Source: Halothiobacillus sp. (GTDB taxonomy: Bacteria; Pseudomonadota; Gammaproteobacteria; Halothiobacillales; Halothiobacillaceae). From it: a DNA stretch of 64,000 nt. The notes under the pieces were generated by a model that saw only the letters and a program-made list of their open reading frames with translations, was not told the origin of the DNA and did not search any database. This document shows, piece after piece, positions 17,197-26,920 of this stretch. A program made the translations under genes and the position numbers. The stretch's first letter is position 1. The number at the start of each line of letters is the position of its first letter. Location: the NCBI GenBank assembly GCA_024635755.1, contig JAGXIF010000024.1, forward strand, positions 30,222-94,221. The letters run 5' to 3'.

Positions 17197-19281
17197 ATGA
17201 CTTCCCAGGCACAATCCGCCCCACCACGCCGCCGCAGCCTCCGGTCCCGGCTGTTCACCTGGCTGACGTCGATGAACCTGGCGATCGCCCTGCTGTCGAT
17301 CCTGGCGATCGCCTCGGTGATCGGCACCGTCCTGCAGCAGAACCAGCCATTCAATGACTACCTGATCGAGTTCGGGCCGTTCTGGTTCGAGGTGTTCCAC
17401 ACCCTCGGCCTGTTCGACGTCTACTCGGTGGGCTGGTTCGTGGTCATCCTGCTGTTTCTGCTCGCCTCCACCAGCGCCTGCCTGATTCGCAACACTCCGA
17501 ATTTTCTGCGCGACATCCGCAGCTTCCGCCTCAACGCGCAGGAAAAGTCGCTGCAGGCCTTCGCCCACTCGCGCCAGTTCGACAGCCAGCTGCCGGCCGA
17601 GGAGATCGTGCAGCGCAGCCAGGGCCTGTTCGCCCGTCTGGGCTACAAGGCCCGGGCAAAGGAACGCGATGGCGAAACCCTGATCGCCGCGCGCAAGGGC
17701 GGGCTCAACCGCATCGGCTACATCCTCACGCACCTGGGGATGGTGGTGATCTTGGTCGGCGGCCTGATCGACAGCAAGATGTACCTCAAGACGCTCAACA
17801 CCCTGGGCGTGGTCGAGGTTGAGACCCGCGACCTGCCGGTCAGCCAAGTGCCCGAGGAGAGCCACCTGCCGCCGGGGGTACTGGCGGGCTTTCGCGGCTC
17901 GGTGAACATCCCCGAGAGCAAGTGGGGCGATGTGGCCTTCATCGGCCTGAAGGACGGCTACGTGGTGCAGAACCTGCCGTTCAAGATCGAGGTGAACGAC
18001 TTCTTCGTCGAGTTCTACGACACGGGCATGCCCAAGTCCTTCAACTCGAACGTCACGCTCACCGACAAGGACAGTGGCGAGACCCTCACCAAGACCATCC
18101 GCGTCAACCACCCGCTCAAGTACCAGGGCTACAACATCTTCCAGTCGAGCTTCGGCGACGGTGGCAGCGAGATCGAGTTCGACGCCTGGCAGCTGGCCGG
18201 CAAGACCGGCACCCGCCAAGCGCTCGAGGGCACCGTCCACGAGGACCGCAGCTTCGAGTTCAACGGCGAGAAATACACCATCGAGTTCACCGATTTCTCG
18301 CTGTTCAACGTCAACCCCACCGAGGGGCCGGACGGCAGCAGGGAGAACACCAACTTCGGCCCGTCGGTCACCTTCCGGGTGCGCGACGCCGCCGGTCAGG
18401 CGGTGGAGTACGAAAACTATTTCCAGCCGGTCGACTTCGACGGCACCCGCTATTTCCTCAGCGGCCTGACCCGGACCGTCGGTGGTCAGCAGCAGTTCCT
18501 GTTCATTCCCGCCGACCGCAACAACTCCATCGAGACCTTCATGGCATTCTATGCCAAGCTCAACGACGAGGAGGCCATCGCCCGCATCGCCGCCGAGCTG
18601 ATCGGCCAGACCCGCGCGTCGGCTGACGACGAGGAGATGCGCAGTTCGGCCGCCCGCTCCATCAGCAACCTGGTCCAGGTGTTTGTCGCGGCCGGCTTCT
18701 CGGGACTTAGCGAGACCGTCGACGAAACCCTCGCCCAGCGGGGGCTTTCCGGCGAAGCGGCGAAGCGGGGGCGCGAATCGTCGTTCCGCGTGGTCCAGTC
18801 GGTGCTGATGCGCGCCTACATGGAAACCCTGCAGGAACAGGGTATTGAAGACTTCTCCCAGCGCGACGAGAAATTCTTCGAGGATGCGCTGGACGTAATG
18901 ACAGTGATCCCCGACTACGTCTCACCGATCTATGTCGCGCCGACCGGCTTCACTCACATCCAGTCCACCGGGCTGGAGATCACCCGCTCGCCCGGCATGT
19001 TCTGGGTGTATCTGGGCTCGCTGATGCTGACGATGGGCATCTTCATGCTGTTCTACATCCACTATCGCCGGCTGTGGGTGTTGATCAAGCCGGCCGGATC
19101 GGACCATGATGACGGCACGACACATCATCGGTTGGTGGTCGCCGGCACGGATGCCCGCAAGAACATCGATTTCGACCAGGCATTTGCCCAGTTCAGCAAT
19201 GAACTTCAGCGGCAGACCGAGTCAAACGAGCAGAAAAACACACCGTCCAACCCGGATAATTCCGGCCGGCCGGAACAATGA
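17197..19281 (+). CDS. resB: System II cytochrome c biogenesis protein ResB (Ccs1)
   Basis: A 694-residue membrane protein. Hydrophobic segments lie near residues 25-45 and 75-95, another in RIGYILTHLGMVVILVGGL, then a large periplasmic domain, then a last segment near the C-terminus (WVYLGSLMLTMGIFMLFYI). The opening SMNLAIALLSILAIASVIGT and NPLKYQG-like VNHPLKYQGYNIFQ are family features. ResB and CcsB together deliver and ligate heme to CXXCH apocytochromes. The C-terminal tail is hydrophilic and rich in Asn and Gln. The stop at 19281 nearly abuts ccsB. This is the System II pathway rather than CcmA-H. Confidence 0.93.
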   Translation: MTSQAQSAPPRRRSLRSRLFTWLTSMNLAIALLSILAIASVIGTVLQQNQPFNDYLIEFGPFWFEVFHTLGLFDVYSVGWFVVILLFLLASTSACLIRNTPNFLRDIRSFRLNAQEKSLQAFAHSRQFDSQLPAEEIVQRSQGLFARLGYKARAKERDGETLIAARKGGLNRIGYILTHLGMVVILVGGLIDSKMYLKTLNTLGVVEVETRDLPVSQVPEESHLPPGVLAGFRGSVNIPESKWGDVAFIGLKDGYVVQNLPFKIEVNDFFVEFYDTGMPKSFNSNVTLTDKDSGETLTKTIRVNHPLKYQGYNIFQSSFGDGGSEIEFDAWQLAGKTGTRQALEGTVHEDRSFEFNGEKYTIEFTDFSLFNVNPTEGPDGSRENTNFGPSVTFRVRDAAGQAVEYENYFQPVDFDGTRYFLSGLTRTVGGQQQFLFIPADRNNSIETFMAFYAKLNDEEAIARIAAELIGQTRASADDEEMRSSAARSISNLVQVFVAAGFSGLSETVDETLAQRGLSGEAAKRGRESSFRVVQSVLMRAYMETLQEQGIEDFSQRDEKFFEDALDVMTVIPDYVSPIYVAPTGFTHIQSTGLEITRSPGMFWVYLGSLMLTMGIFMLFYIHYRRLWVLIKPAGSDHDDGTTHHRLVVAGTDARKNIDFDQAFAQFSNELQRQTESNEQKNTPSNPDNSGRPEQ

Positions 19282-19313
19282 CGGCAAGACAATCCGCGCA
19301 GGAGAAATCGCCC

Positions 19314-20522
19314 ATGTCTGTCCCCAACGAACAGATGGTCAACGGCTATCAACCCACTTCCAACCTGCCGTCACCGCGGCGCGTCGGCCTGATTGACGTG
19401 CTGTGGACGGTCGCCATGCTGGTCGCAGCGGGCATCGGCTACAGCCAGTACAGTGCCTCGATGGACTACTACGCCACCGGCACGCTGTTCGGGGCTGCGC
19501 TTGGCCTGGGCTTCCTGGGCTGGATCTGGCCGGCGACGCGCTGGCTCACCGCCGTGGTCGCCGCGGTCTCGCTGTTCGCCCTGTGGCGATACAACATCCT
19601 GGGCGCCGACGGCGCGGTGGGCCGCGCCGCACTGGGGGAGTTTCAGGAATCAACCTTCCTGTTCAAGTTCCTGCTCTCCAGCCAAGCCGCCACCATGTGG
19701 ATGGTGGCGCTGTTCTTCCTCTCGATCCCCACCTACTTCATTAGCACGCTCGCGCGTTCGGAGTATGGACTCAAGGTGGGCAGCGCCCTGGTCTGGAGCG
19801 GGGTGGCCATGGGCTTCATCGGCTTTTTCTCCCGCTGGCACGAGTCCTACCTGATCAACCCCGCGTACGGCCACATCCCGGTGAGCAATCTCTACGAGGT
19901 GTTCATCGTCTTCGCCGTGGTCACCGCGCTGCTCTACCTGTTTTACGAGAAGCACTACAACAACCGCAGCCTGGGCGGCTTCGTAATGCTGATCGTCGGC
20001 GTCGCGCTGGGCTTTTTGCTCTGGTACCAGTTCACCCGCGATGCCGAGGTGATCGCCCCGCTGGTCCCGGCACTGAAAAGCTGGTGGATGAAGATCCACG
20101 TGCCGGCGAATTTCATCGGCTATGGCACCTTCGCCATCGCCGCGATGGTGGGCGTGGCCTACGTCATCAAGGACAAGATGGGGGGTGACGGCCCCAACGA
20201 CCGCCTGCCGTCACTGGCCGTGATGGACGACATCCAGTACAAGGCCATCGCACTGGGCTTTGCCTTCTTCACCATCGCCACCATCCTCGGCGCCATGTGG
20301 GCGGCCGAGGCCTGGGGCGGCTACTGGAGCTGGGATCCGAAGGAAACCTGGGCACTGATCGTGTGGCTGAACTACGCCGCCTGGCTGCACATGCGCCTGA
20401 CCAAGGGCTGGCGCGGCCCGGTCATGGCCTGGTGGAGCATCGGCGGGCTGGTGATCACCAGCTTCGCCTTCCTCGGGGTGAACATGTTCCTCTCCGGGCT
20501 GCACTCCTACGGCGAGCTGTAA
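19314..20522 (+). CDS. ccsB: System II cytochrome c biogenesis protein CcsB (CcsA/ResC family)
   Basis: A 402-residue polytopic protein with about eight membrane segments. The diagnostic tryptophan-rich heme-handling motif WGGYWSWDPKETW is near residue 345, with flanking periplasmic histidines (for example IHVPANFIGYG and WLHMRL). With ResB it forms the cytochrome c synthetase that exports and attaches heme. I start it at the ATG at 19314, which has AGGAG 10 bases upstream, although an ATG at 19278 overlapping the resB stop is possible. It is followed by the dsbA-like gene, the thiol partner this pathway needs. Confidence 0.94.
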   Translation: MSVPNEQMVNGYQPTSNLPSPRRVGLIDVLWTVAMLVAAGIGYSQYSASMDYYATGTLFGAALGLGFLGWIWPATRWLTAVVAAVSLFALWRYNILGADGAVGRAALGEFQESTFLFKFLLSSQAATMWMVALFFLSIPTYFISTLARSEYGLKVGSALVWSGVAMGFIGFFSRWHESYLINPAYGHIPVSNLYEVFIVFAVVTALLYLFYEKHYNNRSLGGFVMLIVGVALGFLLWYQFTRDAEVIAPLVPALKSWWMKIHVPANFIGYGTFAIAAMVGVAYVIKDKMGGDGPNDRLPSLAVMDDIQYKAIALGFAFFTIATILGAMWAAEAWGGYWSWDPKETWALIVWLNYAAWLHMRLTKGWRGPVMAWWSIGGLVITSFAFLGVNMFLSGLHSYGEL

Positions 20523-20680
20523 CCCACTCGCCCGTGCATGACCCGGATGGGGCAGTCGGCTGCAGAAGTGGCGGGCATGCCCCATACTTCGTTCCATGTC
20601 CTGGTAATGGGCCCTGCCTATCGGGCCTGGCGCCGGATCGCGGCGTCCCATCCATGCAACCAATCCACTGGAATGACCCA

Positions 20681-21367
20681 ATGACCGCACCCATGACCCT
20701 TTCGCACCGGCCCTTCCGCGCCTTGCGCCGCCTCGTGGCCCTGCCCGGACTGATCCTGCTGGCCCTGTCGTTCGGCATGATCGCCCCGACCCATGCGGCC
20801 GCTGAGGGCGAGGACTACCGCATGGTGGACACCGACGTCGAGTCGCCGGAAGGTCAGATCCTGGTCCAGGAGTTCTTCTGGTACGGCTGCCCGCACTGCT
20901 ACCACCTGGAGGCGGAACTCGAGCCCTGGCTCGAGCGTCTGGGGGCGGACGTGGTCTTCGAGCGACACGCACTGGCCCTCGGCCAGCACTGGCTGCCGCT
21001 GACGCAGGCCTTCTACGCGGCCGAGGCGCTGGATGCCGTCGAGGACACCCACTCGGCGGTATTCCTCGCCATCCACGAGGACGGCAACCGGCTGGAAGAC
21101 GCCGAGGCCATCGCCGACTTCTACGCCGAACAGGGCGTGGACCGGGATGCCTTCCTCGAGGCCTTCAACGGCTTCGCGGTCCAGAACCAGATCCGCAAGA
21201 CCGGCCAGGTCGCCCAGGCCGCCGGGGTACGCGGCGTGCCCTCGATCCTGATCGACGGCCGCTACCTGGTAACCGGCCGCCTGGCTGGGGGCAATGCCCA
21301 GATGCTTGAGGTGGCCGACGAGTTGATCGCGGAGATCCGCGGGGAGCAAGACAGCCAAGTCCAATGA
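20681..21367 (+). CDS. dsbA: Thiol:disulfide oxidoreductase DsbA
   Basis: A 228-residue periplasmic thioredoxin-fold protein. A signal peptide (hydrophobic about 18-36, ending near THAAA) precedes the active site GCPHCYH (Cys70, Cys73), where Pro-His is the DsbA dipeptide, and the cis-proline loop GVPSI lies downstream with a helical insertion between. It oxidises cysteines in exported proteins. The ATG at 20681 gives a normal signal peptide; an ATG at 20654 is also in frame and neither has a strong ribosome site. Its stop overlaps the acetolactate synthase start, so the two are translationally coupled although functionally unrelated. Confidence 0.9.
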   Translation: MTAPMTLSHRPFRALRRLVALPGLILLALSFGMIAPTHAAAEGEDYRMVDTDVESPEGQILVQEFFWYGCPHCYHLEAELEPWLERLGADVVFERHALALGQHWLPLTQAFYAAEALDAVEDTHSAVFLAIHEDGNRLEDAEAIADFYAEQGVDRDAFLEAFNGFAVQNQIRKTGQVAQAAGVRGVPSILIDGRYLVTGRLAGGNAQMLEVADELIAEIRGEQDSQVQ

Positions 21368-23007
21368 GTACCGGTGCCCAACTGCTGCTGCGCTGCCTGG
21401 AGAACGAGGGCGTCGAGTACGTCTTCGGCATTCCCGGCGAGGAGAATCTCGATTTCGTCGATGCGCTCAACGAGTCGTCGATCAAGCTGATCGTCACCCG
21501 CCACGAACAGGGCGCGGCCTTCATGGCCGACATCGTCGGTCGGCTGACCGGCAAGCCCGGCGTGTGCTTTTCCACGCTCGGTCCCGGCGCGACCAACCTG
21601 GTGACCGGCGTGGCGGATGCCAACATGGATCATGCCCCGCTGATCGCGATCGCCGGACAGGCGGGCATCGACCGACTGCACAAGGAATCCCACCAGGTGC
21701 TCGATCTGGTGCGGATGTTCGAACCGATCACTCGCTATGCCTCGCGGATCGTCACCCCGTCGGCCATTCCCGAGACGATCCGTCGCGCGACCAAGTTCGC
21801 TGAGGCCGGCAAGGGCGGGGCCAGCTTCATCGAACTGCCCGAGGACGTGGCGGCCATGCCGACGGATGCGCAATCCGCCCACCCCTTGCCCGTGACCGCC
21901 AACTGCGCCAGTCAGCCCCGCGAGGAAAATCTCGAGCGAGCCGCCACCCTGCTGGGACAGGCGGAACACCCCATCATCCTCGCCGGCCACGGCGTGGTGC
22001 GGGCCGGGGCCTCGGATGCGCTGGCCGAACTGGCCGAGCGACTGAATGTCCCGGTGGCCAACACCTTCATGGCCAAGGGCGTGATCCCCTTCCGCCACCC
22101 CATGGCGCTGGGCTCAGTGGGCCTACAATCCAAGGACTACGTCAACGTCGGCTTCGACCAGGCCGACGTGATCGTCTGCATCGGCTACGACCTGGTGGAG
22201 TACCACCCGCAGCTGTGGCATCCCACCCGTGACCGGCAGATCATCCACGTCGACACCGAGGCGGCCGAGGTCGACGCACACTACCCGGTCGCCGCCAGCG
22301 TCGTGGGGGACATCAATACCGCGATGCAGCGCATGGGCGAGATCACCTCGCCGCGCGAAGGACCCGCCTTCCGCAACCTGCGCGAGGCGCTGATCGAGGA
22401 CATGAATCGGCACGCCGACGACGACTGCCTGCCGATCAAGCCGCAGAAACTGATCTGGGACCTGCGCACCGCGCTGTCGAGCCACGACATCGTCATCTCC
22501 GACGTTGGCGCCCACAAGATGTGGCTGGCGCGCATGTACCGTTCCGAACAGCCCAACAGCTGCATCATCTCCAACGGCTTTGCCAGCATGGGCATCGCCC
22601 TGCCCGGGGCGATCGCCGCCAAGCTGCTCTACCCAGAACGCCACATCGTGGCCGCCACCGGGGATGCGGGGTTCTTGATGAACGTCCAGGAGCTGGAGAC
22701 CGCGGTGCGCTGCCAGACGCCAATCATCGTGCTGATCTGGAACGACGGCGGCTACGGCCTAATCGACATGAAGCAGCGTCGCGGCTTCGGTCGCAGCACC
22801 GGGGTGCACTTCGGCAACCCGGACTTCGTCCAGCTGGCCGAGAGCTTCGGGGCGAAGGGTTACCGGGTCGAGTCCGGTGACGGCCTGTTGCCGACCCTCA
22901 AGGACGCGATGGCCAGCAACGCCGTCTGCGTGATCGACGTGCCGGTGGACTACCGCGAGAACGACCAACTCACCCGGCGGCTCGGCGAGACCCTGGTGGG
23001 CGGGTGA
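21364..23007 (+). CDS. Acetolactate synthase, catabolic (AlsS-type)
   Basis: A 547-residue thiamine diphosphate enzyme that condenses two pyruvates to acetolactate. The catalytic Glu lies in the RHEQGAAFMAD segment, and the ThDP/Mg motif GDAGFLMN...NDGGYGLI is present in the C-terminal domain. The middle domain (IGYDLVEYHPQLWHPTRD) resembles Bacillus AlsS rather than the FAD-containing anabolic IlvB. No ilvN-like regulatory subunit or alsD decarboxylase is nearby, which also argues for the catabolic, pH- or overflow-related type. The substrate could be another 2-oxoacid. It overlaps dsbA at its start and the EEP gene at its end. Confidence 0.85.
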   Translation: MSTGAQLLLRCLENEGVEYVFGIPGEENLDFVDALNESSIKLIVTRHEQGAAFMADIVGRLTGKPGVCFSTLGPGATNLVTGVADANMDHAPLIAIAGQAGIDRLHKESHQVLDLVRMFEPITRYASRIVTPSAIPETIRRATKFAEAGKGGASFIELPEDVAAMPTDAQSAHPLPVTANCASQPREENLERAATLLGQAEHPIILAGHGVVRAGASDALAELAERLNVPVANTFMAKGVIPFRHPMALGSVGLQSKDYVNVGFDQADVIVCIGYDLVEYHPQLWHPTRDRQIIHVDTEAAEVDAHYPVAASVVGDINTAMQRMGEITSPREGPAFRNLREALIEDMNRHADDDCLPIKPQKLIWDLRTALSSHDIVISDVGAHKMWLARMYRSEQPNSCIISNGFASMGIALPGAIAAKLLYPERHIVAATGDAGFLMNVQELETAVRCQTPIIVLIWNDGGYGLIDMKQRRGFGRSTGVHFGNPDFVQLAESFGAKGYRVESGDGLLPTLKDAMASNAVCVIDVPVDYRENDQLTRRLGETLVGG

Positions 23008-23852
23008 ACCGGCACGCCGACAGGCAGCACTCCCTCAAGTGCAGCCCGCCGGGCAACGACTTCCCGCGGGATTTCGCCGAGGTGCGCGGTCACCAACCAC
23101 TACGGCTGCTATCGCACAACATCCAGGTGGGCATCGCCACCCATCGTTACAGCGACTATCTCACCGGGGGCTGGAAGCACCTGCTGCCCAGCGCCGACCG
23201 GGCGCACAGCCTCGACGCCATCGGTCCGGCCCTGGCCCATTTCGATATCATCGGCCTGCAGGAGGCGGATGCCGGCTCGATCCGCAGCCGCTTTCTCAAC
23301 CAGGCCGAATACCTCGCCGACCTGGCCGGCCTGTCCCACTGGGCGGTGCGGGTCAACCGGGATCTGGGCCAGTTCGGCAAGCATGCCCTGGGGCTGATCA
23401 GCCGCATCGAGCCGATCCAGGTCGACCAGTGCCCGCTGCCGGGCCGCATGCCCGGTCGGGGTGCCCTGGTGGCCGACTTCCGCTGGGACGGTCATCCGCT
23501 GCGCGTGATCGACACCCACCTGGCCCTGAGCCAACGGGCGCGTCAATGGCAGCTCCGCCAACTCGGCGAGCTCTGTAACGTCAGCGGCTACGTGGTTGTG
23601 ATGGCGGACTTCAACTGCGAACCCAGCGACCCGGGCCTGCGCCAGTGGTGCGTCGAGAACGGGTTGAAGCTCCCTCGGCTGTCACCGCTGACCTATCCGC
23701 GCTGGCGCCCCCAGCGGGCCATCGACCACATCGCGGTCAGCCAGGCGCTCGACATCCGCGGCAGCGAGGCGCGGACCTTCGGCGGCTCGGATCATATGCC
23801 GGTCGCCATGAGTATCGCGCTTCCGTCGCCCGGCCGGGCGAGCAGGGATTGA
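23004..23852 (+). CDS. Endonuclease/exonuclease/phosphatase (EEP) family protein
   Basis: A 282-residue EEP-fold protein distinct from the one at 14.9 kb. Metal-site segments seen are LLSHNIQVG (Asn), IIGLQEAD (Glu), VIDTHLALS (Asp, His), MADFNCEPSDPG (Asp, Asn) and GGSDHMPVAM (Asp-His). No signal peptide is evident. Translation probably begins at the GTG at 23004, overlapping the TGA of the acetolactate synthase gene. Family members are DNases, lipid phosphodiesterases or phosphatases; the sequence does not discriminate. It ends 31 bases before the soluble diguanylate cyclase. Confidence 0.8.
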   Translation: MNRHADRQHSLKCSPPGNDFPRDFAEVRGHQPLRLLSHNIQVGIATHRYSDYLTGGWKHLLPSADRAHSLDAIGPALAHFDIIGLQEADAGSIRSRFLNQAEYLADLAGLSHWAVRVNRDLGQFGKHALGLISRIEPIQVDQCPLPGRMPGRGALVADFRWDGHPLRVIDTHLALSQRARQWQLRQLGELCNVSGYVVVMADFNCEPSDPGLRQWCVENGLKLPRLSPLTYPRWRPQRAIDHIAVSQALDIRGSEARTFGGSDHMPVAMSIALPSPGRASRD

Positions 23853-23883
23853 ACTCGACTCCAATCGAAAGGAAACAGCCGGC

Positions 23884-25341
23884 ATGTCTGACGCAAACAC
23901 CGCCAGCAAGGAAGAAAATGCCTACCGGGAACGATACGAGCAACTCCTGGGCGAACTGGGTCGACTCGAGGACCACGACCAGGAAGTGGGTGGCCTGCTC
24001 AAGCTGACCCTCACCCGGGTGCTGTTCGCCGTCGACAAGGCCTATCCAGAACTGGCCGATGCCGCGGCGCGCATCCGCGACAAGGCGCGCAAGCAGGACG
24101 ACCACGCCTTCGAGGCCGGCCGCATCAAGGTCGAGGTCGAGGAACTGGCCAAGCGCATTCGCGAAGTCGAGGCCCGCCAGCCCAGCGAGGCGGAGGAAAC
24201 GGCGGCGCCGCAAGCGACCGGAACGGAGGCCGCGGCCGCCGCTCCCTCGGCCAGCCACGGCACCCACAACGGCTCTGCCGCCCACGTGCGCGAGGTGCTG
24301 CCCCTGCTGCTCGACCGCATCGCCTTCGTCGAATCGCTGGAGGGCCGCCGGGCGCGGCTGATCGCGGCGATCGACGACCCCAACGATCGCACCCTGCCCA
24401 GCATCCTGATCGACCGCAGCGCCACGCTGATCAACGACATGCGCCAGGCGATCGAGCGCGAAAAGGGCGAACTGACCCGTTTCCTCGAGCAGGTCATCGA
24501 GGCCCTCGCGGACATCGACGATCACACCCGGATGCAGAGCGACGACCTGGTGGTCCAGCGCGACGCACGCCTCAAGCTGGACCATTCACTGCGCCAGCAC
24601 GTCGACGACATCGATGCCGAAATGGAATCCGCCAGCGACCTGGACGACCTCAAGAGCACGGTGCGCGAACGTATTTCGCGCATTCGCCAGCAGGTGCAGA
24701 GCTTTCAACAGAGCGAGGAACGCCGGCAGGAAGACATCGAGGCGGACAACCAGCGCCTGCGCGACCGGCTTGCCGGCCTGGAGGGCCAGACGCGGATGCT
24801 CGAAGAGCAGCTCAAGCAGAGCGAAGCGAAGCTATTCCGCGACACCCTCACCGGCCTGCCCAACCGGCTGGCCTTCGACCACCGCGTCAAGCTGGAGGTG
24901 GCCCGCATGCGTCGCGACCACTCCGCCCTGACACTGGCGATCTGGGACCTCGACCGCTTCAAGGAAATCAACGACACCCTGGGCCACCAGGCCGGCGACA
25001 AAACCCTGATCATCGTCGGCAAGACCTTCATGACCCAGATCCGCGACGTCGACCTGATCTCCCGCTTCGGCGGCGAGGAGTTCGCCATGCTGCTTCCCGG
25101 CGCCGATGGCGAGGAAGCCCTCCAAGTGGTCAACCGCATCCGCGAGAAGCTCGCCCGCACCAAGCTGCGCTACCGCAACCGCGAGATCGCGGTGACCAGC
25201 TCCTGCGGGCTGGCGGAATTCCGCCCCGGCGAGGACGTCGAGAGCGTGTTCTCACGCGCCGACGACGCGCTCTACCAGGCCAAGGAGCAGGGCCGCAATC
25301 GCTGCGTGCTCTCCAACGGCGAAGATACCGCCACGGACTGA
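23884..25341 (+). CDS. Soluble diguanylate cyclase with coiled-coil N-terminus
   Basis: A 485-residue cytoplasmic protein with no membrane segment. Residues 1-310 are helical, charged and heptad-like, with an Ala/Thr/Pro-rich linker near 100-135; residues 240-318 are a probable coiled coil running straight into the catalytic domain. The GGDEF domain (about 320-480) begins FRDTLTGLPNR and has an intact active site GGEEF at 396-400 plus DLDRFKEINDTLGH for metal and GTP. No RxxD inhibitory site is clear upstream of the motif. A GGAAA stretch precedes the ATG. Activity is probably set by oligomerisation through the coiled coil. Confidence 0.87.
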   Translation: MSDANTASKEENAYRERYEQLLGELGRLEDHDQEVGGLLKLTLTRVLFAVDKAYPELADAAARIRDKARKQDDHAFEAGRIKVEVEELAKRIREVEARQPSEAEETAAPQATGTEAAAAAPSASHGTHNGSAAHVREVLPLLLDRIAFVESLEGRRARLIAAIDDPNDRTLPSILIDRSATLINDMRQAIEREKGELTRFLEQVIEALADIDDHTRMQSDDLVVQRDARLKLDHSLRQHVDDIDAEMESASDLDDLKSTVRERISRIRQQVQSFQQSEERRQEDIEADNQRLRDRLAGLEGQTRMLEEQLKQSEAKLFRDTLTGLPNRLAFDHRVKLEVARMRRDHSALTLAIWDLDRFKEINDTLGHQAGDKTLIIVGKTFMTQIRDVDLISRFGGEEFAMLLPGADGEEALQVVNRIREKLARTKLRYRNREIAVTSSCGLAEFRPGEDVESVFSRADDALYQAKEQGRNRCVLSNGEDTATD

Positions 25342-25354
25342 GTCGCGCCCGGAC

Positions 25355-26920
25355 TCAGTCGCGCCCGGCGCTCTCGGCCGCCGCCAGCACCCGTTCGACG
25401 ATGGGCGCCATGGCGGATTCCGCGCGCGCATCCGACCGAATCGGTCGCCCCCACTCCCGGTCGGTCTCCCCAGGCCACTTGCCGGTGGCATCCAGCCCCA
25501 TCTTGCCGCCCAGCCCGGAGACGGGTGAGGCGAAATCAAGGTAGTCGATCGGCGTGTGCTCGACCAGGGTGGTGTCGCGTACCGGGTCCATGCGGGTCGT
25601 CATCGCCCAGATCACGTCCTCCCAGGAACGCGCGTCGACATCGTCGTCGACCACGATGACGAACTTGGTGTACATGAACTGGCGCAGGAAGCTCCACACC
25701 CCCATCATCACGCGCTTGGCGTGTCCCGGGTACTGCTTCTGGATCGCGACCACCGCCAGCCGGTAGGAGCAGCCCTCCGGCGGCAGGTAGAAGTCGACGA
25801 TCTCGGGAAACTGCTTCTGGATCAGTGGCACGAACACCTCGTTGAGCGCCACGCCCAGAACGGCCGGCTCGTCCGGCGGACGGCCGGTGTGGGTGCTGTG
25901 GTAAATCGGGTTCTTGCGATGGGTGATGCGCTCGACGGTCATCACCGGGAAGGATTCGGTCTCGTTGTAGTAGCCGGTGTGATCGCCGAAGGGCCCTTCG
26001 ACCGCCATGTCGTCGGGGTGGATGAAGCCCTCCAGCACCATCTCGGCATTCGCCGGCACCAGCAGATCGTGCGACAGGCACTGGACCAGCCGCGTGCGCT
26101 CGCCGCGCAGCAGGCCGGCGAATGCGTACTCGGACAGGGTGTCGGGCACCGGGGTGACCGCCCCGAGGATGGTGGCCGGGTCGGCGCCCAGTGTCACCGC
26201 GATGGGGAACGGCTCGCCGGGGTGGTTCTGTTGCCAGTGGGCAAAATCCAGCGCGCCACCCCGGTGGGCCAGCCAGCGCATGATCACCCGGTTGCGACCG
26301 ATCACCTGCTGGCGATAGATGCCCATGTTCAGCCGCTCTCGCCCGAAGGCGGCGGCATCCCCGGAATCGGCTTCCAGCCCGCCACCCTTGCGCGGCCGGC
26401 CACGCGTGGTGGTCAGCCCCCAGGTGATCAGCGGCGCGGCATCGTCCGGCCAGCAGGTCTGGATCGGCCACTGTGCCAGATCGACGTCGTCGCCCTCGAG
26501 CACCACCTCCTGGACTGGCGCCTTCTTCACCCGGCGCGGGGCCATGTCGAGCACCTTCTTGAAGATGGGCAGGCTGCGCCAAGCCTCCTTCAAGCCCGCC
26601 GGCGGATCGGGCTCCTTGAGAAAGGCCAGCAACCGGCCGATCTCGCGCAGGTCCGCGAGCGTCTGTCCGCCCATCCCCTGCGCGACGCGCTCGGGGGTGC
26701 CGAACAGGTTGAGCAGGACGGGGGCATCGTAGCCGACGGGATTCTCGATCAGCAGCGCCGGCCCGCCGGCGCGCAACACGCGATCGGCCAGCACGGTCAT
26801 TTCCTGGTCGGGATCGACCGGCTCGGTCACCCGTACCAGTTCACCACGGGATTTCAACCGCTCGAGAAATGCGCGCAGGTCGACCAGCGAGGCCTGGACG
26901 GCCTTGCGCTCAGGGGGCAT
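25355..26920 (-). CDS. ubiD: UbiD-family decarboxylase (4-hydroxy-3-polyprenylbenzoate decarboxylase)
   Basis: A 521-residue prenyl-FMN-dependent decarboxylase of ubiquinone synthesis. Diagnostic stretches are [24 protein letters not shown], the catalytic [13 protein letters not shown] and the [17 protein letters not shown] segment. Compared with E. coli UbiD (497 residues) there is a short Gly/Ala-rich insertion (about residues 180-196) before the NMGIYRQQ motif. Its start overlaps the hemY stop by 11 bases on the same strand, so it is the last gene of the hemC-hemD-hemX-hemY-ubiD group. The UbiX partner that makes prenyl-FMN is not in the window. Confidence 0.93.
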   Translation of the reverse strand: MPPERKAVQASLVDLRAFLERLKSRGELVRVTEPVDPDQEMTVLADRVLRAGGPALLIENPVGYDAPVLLNLFGTPERVAQGMGGQTLADLREIGRLLAFLKEPDPPAGLKEAWRSLPIFKKVLDMAPRRVKKAPVQEVVLEGDDVDLAQWPIQTCWPDDAAPLITWGLTTTRGRPRKGGGLEADSGDAAAFGRERLNMGIYRQQVIGRNRVIMRWLAHRGGALDFAHWQQNHPGEPFPIAVTLGADPATILGAVTPVPDTLSEYAFAGLLRGERTRLVQCLSHDLLVPANAEMVLEGFIHPDDMAVEGPFGDHTGYYNETESFPVMTVERITHRKNPIYHSTHTGRPPDEPAVLGVALNEVFVPLIQKQFPEIVDFYLPPEGCSYRLAVVAIQKQYPGHAKRVMMGVWSFLRQFMYTKFVIVVDDDVDARSWEDVIWAMTTRMDPVRDTTLVEHTPIDYLDFASPVSGLGGKMGLDATGKWPGETDREWGRPIRSDARAESAMAPIVERVLAAAESAGRD